A DNA stretch of 64,000 nucleotides, from contig CAMTDV010000013.1 in NCBI GenBank assembly GCA_947069175.1, forward strand, positions 54,876,610-54,940,609, given 5' to 3'. Each line of letters opens with the position of its first letter. The stretch's first letter is position 1. Positions 44,128-56,700 of this stretch are shown in pieces. The translations under genes and the position numbers were made by a program. Below the pieces are notes generated by a model that was not told the origin of the DNA, did no database searches, and worked only from the letters and a program-made list of their open reading frames with translations. Source of the DNA: Scalesia atractyloides (Eukaryota; Streptophyta; Magnoliopsida; Asterales; Asteraceae).

Positions 44128-47040
44128 ATGTCTAACCTAAATGAGTTGTTAAGAATGGAGCACGAGGCTAGTACCACAAACAAACCTCCAAAGATGCTGA
44201 AGGTAGAGAACTATCTTACTTGGAAAGATAGGTTTCAATCCTTTATCGAATATTAGGACACACAGATGTGGATCTGTATTCAAGATGGGTACGCTAACCC
44301 AACACATGATTTTGAGGGCAGATAGCGTGTTAACGCTTATGTAAACATGTCTGAAGCTAAGAAAAGAATGTATGAGTCTGAGAAGAATGCCTTACCTGCT
44401 ATAAAGAGGTCGATACCTGATGGCATCAAACATACATTTAAACATTATACTACATCGAAGGAGATGTGGGATGCCCTAGAGAAGAGGTATGAGGGCAATA
44501 CCGATGTGAAGAAAAACAAAGTGGATCTGCTGAAGAAACAATTTGCTGTGTTTAAAGGCATGAAGAGTGAGTCCCTTGAAGATATTATCACGAGATACTA
44601 TCATCCGATGTCAGAAATGGATAATTATGACATAGAGGGATACACGGATGTGGAGATAAACGACAAGTTGCTGGATGCTTTACCTGCAAAGTGGGATATC
44701 TATACTTTGATGATAAGAGGTGAAGCTGATTATGAAAAGAAAGAATTGGAATAGGTTGTTGGGAAATTGAGAGCTTATGAGCTCAATATGAAGAAGAAGG
44801 AGACTAGGTATGATCAGGTTCAAGATCCGGGGATATATAAAGGTCTTACACCTTCATCTTCCAATAATGCTTCTAGTGATACTGCAACTGCGTTCCTCTC
44901 ATGTGAGAATGAGCAGATCGTGACAAATGCTGAGGGTGAAGCATGTTTTGTTGCTGCTTCAGGAGGCTCGTCAAGGGCTAAGAGACAACAATCAAGTAAC
45001 AACAGTTCTAAGTCTATGCCTCTGAGTGTCAAAAGTGCTGAAGATCACCTGGCATTGCTTACTTCTTTGGTTGCTTCCTACGAGAACTATATTTAGGGAA
45101 AAATATCCGATCCTGCTTCGTTTGATGAAGATTATGATAAGATCGACCCTGATGACTTAAAGGAGATGGATTTGCATTGGCAGATGGCCATGATCTCTAG
45201 AAGGGTGAAAAGGTTCATGAACACAACATGCAGGAAGTTTGTTGGAAAGAGTGTGGGCTTTGACAAATCGAATGTGAAGTGTTACAATTGTCACAACTAC
45301 GAACATTTCGCTAGAGAGTGTCAAAGACCTAAGTCTGAATCTCGTGCTAGTTCATCCTTTCAAGATTCTCCTGGCCATGGTTCAAGCAATAGGAACGCAT
45401 CAAACAACACTGGATCAAAGGCCATGATCTCTAATGCTAGAGAGGGTTCTTATGATTGGAGTGTTCATCTGGAGAGTGATAACAATGCCTCACAGGCATT
45501 CATGGCTGAGATAGCTCCAGTCGCTGATGAAGAAGTGAAAGTTGATGCTGAGGAAGAGCAAGAGAAGGTAGTTGAGAAAGCTGATGGAAAACAGAATGCT
45601 ACAGAGAAGAAGATGGCTGCTGATTTTGATGCTTTCATGGCTGATCTAAGCAAATCAACAGGCGAGGTATGTTCTAACTATGGTAGTTCTGTTTATTTGA
45701 AGTGTTGTGAACTGCAAAATGAAGTTGACACATTAACAAAGCAAAACGGAAGTCTGGCTAATGAGCTTTCAAACATAAAAGAATCAAACTTTTTCGTAAA
45801 ATGAAATGAGTCACTATACTTGAAGAAAATTAAAGGTTATGAAGAAGAAATCAATATTCTAACCTGTAAGCTTAATGAAAAACTTCAAATTATTGACTTA
45901 GCTCATGATACGATGAGTGAGAAAACAAAAGAGGTTTCTGAAAAATGCAAAGAGTTGTCTGAAGCACAACTTAAAATTTGTGAGCTTGAAAAGAATTAAA
46001 TCAATTCAGAGATTCATCTTTTGTCATGAAACATATGATGAATTGCTTGAAGAAGAGTAATGACAAGACATGTGTGGGATTCAAAGGTTTGAATTAAGTT
46101 CCACCACCTCTTGGTCATGACTATTCTTTCTTGCCAGATGAAGAAGAGCTTACGAACTTTGTGTCAACTACACCCAGTAGTTCCACGTCAGAGGATGTTG
46201 ATGGTTCTGAAAATGCCAAGAAGGATAATAACAGAGACACTGTTTTGAAAACAAAGAATACACACCCTAAAAAGCAAAAGCAAGTTTTTATTAAAAAGGT
46301 TGATTTTGTTCAAGGGAATGACATGAATGAAGAGGTCCCTGTTATTACTAAAGAGTCTAATGTGTAGTTTGCTAAAAATAAAAAAAAGAAGCATCAGAAG
46401 TTAAGCAAACTAAACAAGATCCTTCGAAGGCATCGTCATCATCCTCATCCTCATCACCTGATCAATCTAAGCAAGAGGCTTCAATTAAGAAGTCTTCAGC
46501 TAGAAAATCGCGTTTCAAATTTTATGAAAAAGGACATTTAGCTAGTTGCTGTCCTAACAGAAAGAGTGAATTTCAAGTAAGTGAGAGACAGAGAGAAAAA
46601 TCACCAGCAAAAAGTGGTGATGGTGAGAATAAGGTTAAACACCAAAGATATCTGCCACCAGGCAAGAGAGTGTTGCTATTGGTGTAGATAAGGCTGAAAA
46701 AGGAACTCACCAAGTTCCTTGTTTTCAGAGAAATCAACAAAGATTTCAGCCTGCATCTACATCAGGCAGATATGATAGACCTAGAAGTAGTTCACCAAGA
46801 ATGAATAATTTTAATGGTTAAACAAATAATTTCAGAAGTCAAGGTCAATATCAAACTCGATACCATAATGTTGGTAGTCGAAATTTTTATAACGATGGCT
46901 TTAGAAATTATCATCATCAAAATTCATGGAACCAAAATCATAATTCCATAGGTCGCAAAGTCCAAACATGGTTAGGAAACCTCAGGACCACAGACCTAGT
47001 GGAAATCAAAAACGATTCCCATCAATAGGTCTAAGATCCA
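44128..47040 (+). pseudogene. gag: Copia-2 gag, broken
   Basis: Starts MSNLNELLRMEHEASTTNKP (44128). In-frame TAG stops follow at 44254 (CAG in copia-1), 44323 and 44752, so the frame itself is mostly kept. UBN2-type domain at 44347-44754. The CCHC knuckle (CYNCHNYEHFAREC, 45280-45321) keeps its ligands. Coiled-coil part 45480-46000; acidic part 46131-46367. The second knuckle near 46510 has lost two Cys (RFKFYEKGHLASCC). Confidence 0.85.
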
Positions 47041-47153
47041 AGACTCGTGTTAGGAGTGATGGATATTGGATGGATGTCCCTGTGGTTGATGAATCTGGAA
47101 GACCCAAGACCATTAAGGCTTGGATCCCCTAATCTAACTAATTTTGTTGGCTT

Positions 47154-48672
47154 GTGCAGGAGCTGCTAAGGAGGATTATCAACTTGTGGTATGTTGATAG
47201 TGGCTGCTCCAGGCACATGACGGGGGATGCGAGGCTGTTGACAGAGTTTGAGAATATAGATGGTGGAGACGTGAATTTTGCGGGTGCTAAAGGAGGGCAC
47301 ATTACCGGTCGAGGAAAAGTGACTAACGGGAAGATCACACTAGACAAAGTGAACTATGTTGAGCAGCTGAAGCACAATCTGATGAGCGTGTCTCAAGTCT
47401 GCGACAAGGGTCACTCGGTCCACTTTACAACGTCTAAAGCTTTGGTGTTGAAACCTGGTTTGGTGATACCGGATGACTGGATAGTGATGAGAGCGCCAAG
47501 GAGAAATGACACTTATGTCATGGACATGGGTGCTAAGGATTCTTCCACTGTGGTGGCGTGTTTACTATCAAAAGCATCTGAGGCTGAGTCATTGTTGTGG
47601 CACAGAAGCATGGCTCACATCCACTACAGAAAAATGAATTATATTTTTAAAAATGGTTTAGTGGAAGGCGTGCCAGTGTAGAGGTTTCACGTGGAAGATA
47701 AATATCTTCCATGTCAAAAGGGAAAACAACATAAGAAACCTCACAAGTCTAAAACAGTAAGTTCCATAGATGCCCCTTATGAATTACTTCATATGGATCT
47801 ATTCGGTCCGGTGAATGTAAGGAGCATCGGTAAAAAGTACTATTGTTTAGTTGTCACTGACGATTACTCACGATATTCATAGGTTTTCTTTTTAGGTACA
47901 AAAGATGAGACAGCGGAGATGCTGATAGATCTTTTTACAAAATTGGAAACTGTCCATGATGCACGGATCAAGAGGATTAGGAGTGATGATGGCACAGAGT
48001 TCAAGAATCAAGTTCTAGATCTCTATTTTCTTCGCAAGGGAATTCAACATCAATATTCTGCTCCTTATACACCTCAACAAAATGGAGTCGCTGAGAGGAA
48101 AAATAGGACGTTGATTGAAGCCGCAAGGACTATGCTATCTGATTCAAAGCTTCTAGTTCTTTTCTGCGGAGAAGCTGTGAACACAGCTTGTTATGTCCTG
48201 AACAAAGTTTTGACGGTTAAACGGTTTAACAAAACATGTCACGAACTATTGTTTAACCGAAAACGAAACTTAAAAGGCTTTGAACCATTTGGATTACCCC
48301 ACCATTGTGCGAAACAAAGATAACCAAAAATTCGGTGAGGTAGCTGATGAGGGTTACTTTCTAGGCTATATGCCTGGAACACCAAATAAAAGGGTTTTTA
48401 GTCTAAAAACTAGTAAAATTGAGGTTGTGTTTAATATAGAAATCACTACTTACTCACCTCAACACTCAACGAGTGGTCCTCCTATATTATATGATTATGA
48501 CAGTGTCTTTAAATCATTTAATATTCTTGATTTTTCAAATGCAGATGAGTCCCAAGTGATCCATACTGTGATCAGTGAAGATGGAGAGTGTGACTTCATG
48601 CCTAGATCGAGTGTATCGATGACCAGATGCTCTGGAAACGTCTACCAGTGCAGCTCCAGAGGACTCCAGTGA
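47154..48672 (+). pseudogene. pol: Copia-2 protease and integrase, broken
   Basis: The protease site is intact: WYVDSGCSRHMTGD (DSG codons 47196-47204). Then comes a GAG-pre-integrase zinc region (LLWHRSMAHIHYRKMNY; CLPCQKGKQ), with a stop at 47679-47681. The integrase core has HMDLFGP, RSDDGTEF and GVAERKNRT. A TGG to TAG change (47880) breaks it, and a frame change near 48290 separates the C-terminal part (48280-48672). Confidence 0.87.
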
Positions 48673-48949
48673 TAGTGAGTCTGAACCTATTCAGGGGGAG
48701 GATTTCACTAATCCATTTGCTAATATTCAGGGGGAGATTGGATCTAATCTGGGAGATAATCTGGTTGTAGACACCATTGCTACCACACGTGTACACAGAG
48801 ATCATCCAGTTGAAAACATCATAGGTGATGCTACTGCAGGTGTCAGACAAGAAGAGGTGTGCTCGAAGGTTCCTGTTTGTTTACTTCGATTCACAAGACT
48901 AGGATGATTCATGAGTGTTTGTATAATTGCTTTATTGCCCAAGAGGAGC

Positions 48950-50433
48950 CGAAGAATGTTCATATGGCTCTAAAAGACAATTGTTGGGTTGAAGCTATGC
49001 AAGAGGAACTAGCTCAGTTCAAGAAGTCGAAGATTTGAGTGCTAGTTGATCTACCTGAAGGAGAAAAAAAATAGGCACTAAGTGGGTGTTCAAGTGCAAT
49101 AAAGACGACCGAGGGATCGTAATAAGGAATAAGGCTCGGTTGGTAGTGAAAGGGTTCAATCAGCAAGATGGGATTGACTACAATGAATTGTTTGCACCAG
49201 TAGCCAGGTTGGAAGCAACTCGTTTGTTCCTAGCTTTTGCTTTATTCAAGGGCTTCAAAGTTTACCAACTTGACGTGAAGAGTGAGTTTCTTTACGGGAA
49301 AGTCCAAGAAGTGGTGTATGTCTCACAACCAGACGAGTTTACTGATCCAGACCATCCAGATCGAGTCTATCGACTTGATAAGGCATTGTATGGGTTGCAT
49401 CAGGCACCTAGGGCGTGGTATGAGACACTGTCAGCACATTTGCTAAAACATGGTTTCGAAAGAGATCAGATTAACAGTACACTTTTCATCAAAAGGAAGA
49501 AGGAAGACTTTCCTGCTTGTACATGTATACGTAGATGACATCATCTTTGGGTCATCTGATGAGAACATGTGTCATGATTTCGAAGAGGTAATGAAGAGCA
49601 AGTTTGAGATGAGTGCGATGGGTGAATTATCCTACTTTTTGGGTTTACAAGTTGAACAGAAGAAGGATGGGATGTTTATTCCTCAGACGAAGTATGTGTA
49701 TGACATTTTGTCTCGTTTCAAAATGGAGGATTGCACTACTTTCAATACACCTATCTGTGAGAATCACAATATTGGTCCAGATCATGAGAGTGTGGAGGAT
49801 GTTGATCCAACTTAATACAGGGCAATGATTTGTTCACTGATGTACTTGACTGTTTCAAGACCCGACATCATGTTCGCAGTATGTCTTTGTGCTAGATATC
49901 AAGCGAATCCAAAGGAGTCCCACATGAAAGTGGTGAAGCGGATTCTTCGTTACTTGAAGGGGAATCCTAAACTTGGGTTATGGTATCCAGCTACTAGTGA
50001 TTTGAAGTTTGTTGCTTCCACTGATTCGGACTTTGGAGGATGCAAATCTACAAGGAAGTCTACCACAGGTGGTTGTCAGTTCTTAGGAGGGAGGCTCGTG
50101 TCATGGCAATGCAAGAAACAGTCTTGCGTGTCCACCTCGACGTGTGAAGCTGAATATATTACTGTGGGTAGCTGTTGCTCTTAGGTTTTCTGGATCCAAT
50201 AGCAGATGCGTGATTACGGTTTGAATTTCACTCGAACTCCTATTTTGATAGACAATAATGCCACTATTTCAATTATCAACAATCCCGTAAAACACAGTCG
50301 CACAAAACATATTGACAATGGTCATCATTTTATACGGGATTGTGCTGAAAAGAAATTAATTGAACTACATAGAGTCGCCACACTTGATAACCTGGCAGAT
50401 CTTTACACAAAAGCTTTTGACATGGAATCCTGA
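48950..50433 (+). pseudogene. pol: Copia-2 reverse transcriptase and RNase H, broken
   Basis: RT N-terminal part near 48950-49080 carries stops. The main frame is 49086-49538 (YQLDVKSEFLYGKVQEVVYV), with a frameshift at about 49510 just before YVDD (49528-49539), then 49450-49815. RNase H covers 49825-50433 (STDSDFGGCKSTRKSTTGG, CEAEYITVG, ADLYTKAFD). It is closely similar to copia-1 but has different lesions, so the two inserted separately or decayed after separation. Confidence 0.88.
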
Positions 50434-51975
50434 ATAACCATTTTTCCATAAAAATTTCTGTAAATAAATTTACTACTTTTCAAAAATCAAAAAGAAAAAA
50501 AAATAGAAAATCAAAATGAGTTTTTCACTATGTGAAAAAGAAGAAATGATAGTACATCAGCAAGTTAGACTGTCACACTGAAATTAAAATTAAAATTGCT
50601 TAAGTGTGATAACAGCCTCATCATATGATGTACCAATAGGCAAAAGGCATGAAATAATCAACTTACCTTTGTGATACCAATATAATAAACTATGTATGAG
50701 TGGGTAACATATCAGTGGCATATGGTTTTAACCTTAAATATTGCGTTGATAGATTGCCAAAATCTGAGGTTTTAGGTCTTTATATCATTATTTCATCCGG
50801 GGTATCATGATTGTCCTTCTGCTGCATCCAGATATATGCTAACCTAGGCACAACCAGGATATCTTAAAAGATCTACAATGCCAAATCCCAAAAATTGAAG
50901 AAGCTCTCCTAGCGAGTCATTCAACTGTGTAAATTGCATTATTCGTACCAAAATTTGGTATTTGCCCTAACCCTCGTTGGATATTGGTCTCTTTGCTCTA
51001 CGGAAGTACTGACCTGATCACCAATTATCAAACGTTGTAATTCAAAAGGATGAATTTCGGTTTACTCACCTACTACGAGGAATTTTTGTGCATACCTTGA
51101 TCGCGGGGGTATTTCGTGAAGTGGGACACACTAGTGTATCAGTATAAATTATCTAAACAGATCACTAGGTAATGGTACTTGAAATGTTCATGTATTTTGT
51201 TTTAGTGGATAAACAATACTGGTAATCGTCTTGAACTGCTTTTCATAAATATTGCATAAAGAATTATCAAATAGTGTGAAAACAGTTTGATGTTGCTGAT
51301 ATGATCTTCTTAACTGTGATAATCACAAAAACAGAGTGTTTAATTTTTTGTACTTTATTTGCTTTCAGAAAATATAAAAATCCAAAAATATTTCATTTTC
51401 TTGTAAATTCTTAATCTACGGATATTGGTTGTTCATGGAGGAGTTGTTACCGATAGGGGAGACGATGTTAGAAGCTGAGTTCAAAATTTTCTTTTAAGAT
51501 CTTGCAGGTTATGTGTGCTTAAAATTTTGACTATATGGTTTGAGTTGAGAAGTGCTTAATCTGTGATACAGTTTACTATCTCTTTAATAATAATAATTTG
51601 TTTAACTTGTCTTGAAAAATTCTTATGATTTCTCGAGATGTTTGTTTTATAGTATACAGATTGTAGCAGTGAATTGCTTAGGAGTTTGGTGAAGAGGAGT
51701 TTGCTTGGATGCATGGTAGAACCTCCTTTCTACATTGCAGACAAAGAAAGTTGAAGAGTTTTGAATATTGCTATTCAAGGACTAAACTGGAGTTTACTCA
51801 ACGCTAACGATTTAGAAAATTTGGTAATTGGATACATCAGCTTAAGGGGAGTCTGTTGCTAACAAAAGCTATTAAAGCTGAAGTTATCCAAACACCAACG
51901 TTTTTCAAAGACGTTGAAGATTGCAAGAAGACTAAAGACTAAGTTATTTTCTGATGCTATTATCAAGGGGGAGTT
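50434..51975 (+). other. Copia-2 3' non-coding tail and polypurine tract
   Basis: About 1.5 kb without ORFs shared with copia-1. It ends in CAAGGGGGAGTT (51964-51975) directly before the 3' LTR; a second purine tract, TTAAGGGGAGT, lies near 51842. Confidence 0.75.
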
Positions 51976-52429
51976 TGTTGGTGCATATTTGTGACAACAG
52001 CTTAGATTTGGTCTTTGGATATCTTGTAATTAGTAAAATGATAAAGGATTAGCGGGTTTAGTTTTGTAATAGTTAATTAGAAGTAATTGGGCTGAACTAG
52101 ATACTTAATAGCACATGGTAGGCAAATTGGGCTTTAGACCCATTAGCAGTCCATGTAGGAAACCCTAGCCCAGTTTCATAACCTATCACTATATATAGGG
52201 AGGTTTGCATTAAGGTTTAGGTTCCTGGTTCTATTTCTGTGTTGCTGGTTTAGAGAGAGAGTCTTGAATTGGTTGTGAACACGTTGTGTTAGATAATAAA
52301 TAGAAGACTGTTTCAAGGAAATTGTTCTGGTTCGTGTTCGTGTTTTCTGTGAAATCTGATCTAGAGGATTCCGCACTCTAGATTAGATAGACGATTCTGT
52401 CAAGATCCATAAGGACTAGGGGACCTACA
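51976..52429 (+). repeat. Copia-2 3' LTR, full length
   Basis: 454 bp, TGTTGGTGCATA to CCTACA. It keeps the TATA box (CTATATATAGG, about 52189-52199) that the 5' LTR lost. Confidence 0.9.
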
Positions 52430-53086
52430 TGAGTCCTCTTGAATTGTGGTGTAGGAATTGTGCAAAGGTGGCAGCGATCCCAAGCTTTGTCCTGCACGTA
52501 CCGACATATGTGCTCCACGCTTCCTTGTTGGTGGTTCAGGTGGTGGTTTAGGCTGGTCCACTGGTTCCATGTGGACATCTTCTTGTATAGGAGGTGGTTG
52601 ACAGTGATGGGAAGGAGTATTCGCAAAGGTAAATTGGTTCCATTCATTAGGACCTTGGTAAGGCGATCCGGCATAAGAGTTTAAATCGCTTGAGATTTCT
52701 ATGGGATGCGTATTCGATCCTGACGGTGGCATCTCCGGGTCTGCGTCCTCATCCATAGGGTTTGGTTGGTCCAACTGATTTTGATCGGCTGGAGGTATGT
52801 TAAAGTAGTGGTTTGGGTTAAATTCTTCATGATAAGAGTGTGAATGGGAATGATGAGAATGGTAAGAATGGTGTGAATGATAGGAGTGGTGAGAGTGATA
52901 AGAATTTTGGGAATGTGGGGGCGAGTGTCTATGAGAGACAGAGTGTCTCGCTGGTTGCCAAGGAGACGAATCTCCTGATTCTTGGTAGGAATCTGAGTTG
53001 TGAGGTTGAGAAGGGATGCGCCCTGATGATCCTCCCCTCATTGGACCTTTTCCTCTTCCACTTTGTCCTCTTACTCTTGGCGGCAT
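52430..53086 (-). pseudogene. Extra ORF of family B (upstream of gag), N-terminal part
   Basis: ATG at 53086; 219 codons up to and including the target duplication. It starts MPPRVRGQSGRGKGPMRGG, a basic Arg/Gly-rich start. Then comes a Ser/His/Tyr repeat (SYHSHHSYHSHHSYHSHH, about residues 65-80), an acidic Pro-rich part and PPTRKRGAHMSVRAGQSLG. It is split by copia-2. The two parts are in frame and total about 365 residues. No domain is recognised; the RG-rich start suggests nucleic-acid binding (inference). It is free of stops, unlike the gag-pol downstream. Confidence 0.7.
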
Positions 53087-53255
53087 TTTCCTGTTAAAAT
53101 CAATTCAAAAACAATACTAATAACTTAATATAGAAATGAGTAATCCTAGGTCAATGCCTAGACTTGGAAGTCTAAGGAATGTGCTCGTGTAAGTTTGAGA
53201 TTAAACACAAAAGACTAGTGTTTAATTCTCTCAAACGTTGGCTCTGATACCAACC
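53087..53255 (-). mobile_element. Family B leader with primer binding site
   Basis: Non-coding leader between LTR and extra ORF. PBS on the minus strand at 53241-53252 (TGGTATCAGAGC), three bases inside the LTR end. Confidence 0.85.
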
Positions 53256-56200
53256 TGTCACACCCGGATTTCCAACCCAAATCCATACACCGGTGGGCCC
53301 GGGCGGGGAGTATTGTGACGTCAGTTGATAATATCATTGTTAATTAAACATGGCACAACGAAAGTCTTGGAGTAAAATTACTATTACAAACCGAATGTTC
53401 GAAATACGAAAATAATATACAGGCTTGTAATAGGAAATGCAATGGCGGATCATAAATTGTACATGGAAAGAATATAAAACAGACTTTGGGCAGATCTAGG
53501 ATTTGCAAGATCCTCTATCACTACCGAGCACTTCCAGCCTATTTTCGTATTGTACCTGCAAGCTCAATCTTTTGAAAAAACGTCAGCTTTCCCTGGTAAA
53601 TACACCCAACTGACTCATTTTGAAATCATTTCAAAAATGTTTTAAGTGCGTATCAGCAAAAAATCTTTTTAAACTTGGGAAAGTTGACCGTCTAACCTTG
53701 TTAACAGATTTACATGTTTTTCCATGCATACAGGCCCCGGTATGGAAACCGAGACATGATTAACGTACACACCACTTTACACTCACGAAGGAGTCAATTC
53801 CTCCCAACCTTATAGGAATGCATTATTGAGCGTCTATCGGGTGTATGCCTACACCCGCGCTAAGGTCGTGGCCATTTCTATTGTAATGAGCCGAGGATAT
53901 CCAGGACACGGTAGTTAACCCCGATGTTTAAGTTATCAAACAAAACTGATTAAACAGAATATGCGGATTTACTATACATAATCCGGCATTCGATTGATCC
54001 CATTTCCGACCAAGCGGTAATAATTTACCGTAACCCAAGCCCGTATAGGGGAATTAAGTCGACACTACCTGAGCTAGTCTTCTTTAATTGTAATAACTAA
54101 GCTGTACACAAAAGTACTAAGTGCAGATAGCATTTACCGGCAAGTCTATAGTCTGGATTATGGCATAAACTAACCAATTAAATACTAACGGTCTTATTTA
54201 AGTCATAAACTTAGACCGTGTAGTGTACAGGATCAAGATGTATAACGCTTGATTAAACATTGATTGGATAGAATGTAGTTTAATCCCAAAAAGTACCTTG
54301 ACTTGTGTAATATGGATAAACCATAAACATTCAGGATTTAGAGACTTAAATGACAAGGTTAAACCCGTTTCGGTTAATTTCCGTAAACTAGTTACATATA
54401 CTTAACCGTACGCATATCAGCGATATCGGGTAACCGGAGAGGTCATGGACAAGTTCTATATGCCTTTATATTATAAATAAGTTGTAATATCAGTAGGATT
54501 TCACTTTTATGTCCATTATGGTTTTAAAATGAAACTATGCCTCATAAGGGCGTTTCGGTAATTTCATACCGTATAAAAGAAACCTGAATATAATTAAATG
54601 TTAATTATAAGTATTCTAGAACAATAAATTATTTATGATATAATATCAGTAGAATATCAATTATATATGTAATTAATATTTTATGACCAAATAATTTACC
54701 AAAGGGCATTTTGGTCATTTTACACATAGTTTATAAATTATTTGGGATTCTGAGTTTATAACATGTACCTGTAGTAAAAATGTTTAAAATAAGTTATAAA
54801 ATCAGTAGGTAACAAGTCTTGGACAATTAATATGGTTTAAAACCATACTATGCGCCGAAACAGCTCTTATGTCGTAAAATGATGTTGTATGCGATGTTTA
54901 ATGAAAACTAACGTTAAGGTAATATTAAAATGTTTTAGATATTCTATTTAATATAGCATATTAGTAGGTAAATGATTTACCTTGAAAAGATTTGACTAAA
55001 ACCATTTTATGAGCCACAAGGGCCAAATCGTCATTTATCGACATAATTTCAGGACCTGTTTGTAAACTCAGTCTATAATCTGATTTAACATCCCAAATAA
55101 TCTTACTTATAATATTACATCAGTAGGAAAGTTATTTTCAAGTTCATTATCATTAAAAATCTTGTTTTATAAAAAGGGCATTTTAGTCAAACATGGCATA
55201 ATTGTGGAACTTGCGCATAAACTTGGATTCTGATTATGATCATGTAATATAACCTTAGAGGGTTATGCTACATTATATTATGATCATAATGCAACTTTAG
55301 ATTAGTAGGTAACTAATCTAAGTTGTGTCAAAATCGAAAGTCAAAGAAGAAGTTAAACTTCACGACTTTCGGTTGCGAACCGACCCTAGAACTGAAATTG
55401 ACGAGCCGAACATGTTCTTACATATTCTAATAATTATAACCAACTTGTTTAAGTGTCAAAACAGGTTTCATAACATATATAAGATCAATTTATGATTTTT
55501 ACAAAAAATTGCCTGTTTGACTTTTTAATATCGTAACTTTGACTCGTCAATTGGTCTAGCAAACGTAATCTTCAAGAGGTGCCCTTTATAGGGACTAACA
55601 CTTACCTTATTACGCTCACTTAGCCATGTTAATTATGAACAGTGGCTGGACCACAATGGTCTTAACCGAAAGTTAAAGTGTTTTCCGTAAAACGCTTGAC
55701 TTTTGGCTATAGAAGCCTATAAACGAAAATGCAAGAGCAGGGAACACTTACAAGAGATTCCTAGGATGCAAGAGAACTAAGTTGGATGCTCCTTTCAGTT
55801 AGGAACTTCCAGAGGAGGGAGATAGAATTGAAAATGAGAAAGGTGCAAGTTCAAATGGTGAACTTGGACACCTATTTATAGTTGGAGAACTCAAAGGAGG
55901 TAATGCCAGGTGTTTAGGGGTTTAAGAGGAAGCTTAAAAGTGTCCCAAAACGTGGCATAGTTGTTTGGGAAGCCATGGTTTTGAGAAAATGGTTTTTGGC
56001 ATTTTTGTTTGGAGGCCAAGGAAACTTTCTGCAGACACAGGCATCTCGCGCCCCGCGAGAGGCCAAGGCCTTGCCTCTCGCGCCCTGCGAGCACCCCTTG
56101 TTAGATTTCAAAATTTGTCACATTTAGCCCCTCAACTTATTAAACCCCTTTTTAACCTTCTAAAATACCTTTTTAGCATATTTAGCCCTCCGTAGCCAAT

Positions 56201-56700
56201 TTTTTTGCCATACACGGGATTATGCCCGGACATTGTTGAGCTCTCGGTTCGTTAAAAGGTCATTCAGAGGTAAAAAATTAACACGTTGACACTTTTAGTC
56301 CCTCCATTATCCAACTTTCACATATTTACAGAATTGAACCTTCTTGTCCAAACAAATGGCACGTATGAGAGTTAGGACTTCGCAAAGGATCACTCAGAGG
56401 CTTATTATAAGCATGTTGACTCCGATGTCACTCGGAGGCTGAGCATGTTGACATATCAGTCACTCAGAGGCCAAGTTTTAAGCATGTTGACATATCAGTC
56501 ACTCAAAGGCTAATAATTTAAGCATGTTGACATATTAGTCCATCAAACGATGTTATTTATGCATGTTGACATCGGATCGTCACTGAGAGGCTCAGTTTGA
56601 GAATATTGACGCCTTTAGACCTTATTGGTCTTTAATAGACTATATTTAAAATACAACACGTGTCACTATACTATTGGATACGATTTTACAGGGTGTTACA
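53256..56700 (-). repeat. Family B giant LTR, 5' copy of the full unit
   Basis: 3445 bp, TGTAACACCC (minus start, 56691-56700) to GGGTGTGACA (53256). TATA box (minus) at 55872-55880. It carries the 157-bp array (54489-55119), the GC-rich hairpin segment (56039-56095) and the 40-bp U3 repeats. It borders the PF04195-like gene at 56701. Confidence 0.88.
54330..55280 (-). repeat. 157-bp array in the 5' family B LTR
   Basis: ATCAGTAGG-type anchors at 54489, 54645, 54801, 54960 and 55119; spacings 156, 156, 159, 159. Confidence 0.8.

Larger units (their letters stand above)
43073..52429 (+). mobile_element. Copia-2: Ty1/copia retrotransposon
   Basis: Full-length insertion with both LTRs, PBS, leader repeats, gag, protease, integrase, RT, RNase H, non-coding tail and polypurine tract. 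It splits the extra ORF of family B in frame. The 5' LTR has a 223-bp internal deletion. Internal genes carry many nonsense changes, so it is dead. Confidence 0.92.

Noticed and set aside
53241..53252. tRNA-like sequence GCTCTGATACCA
   Set aside because: Only the 12-base primer binding site is present; there is no cloverleaf. The same holds for the other PBS sites.
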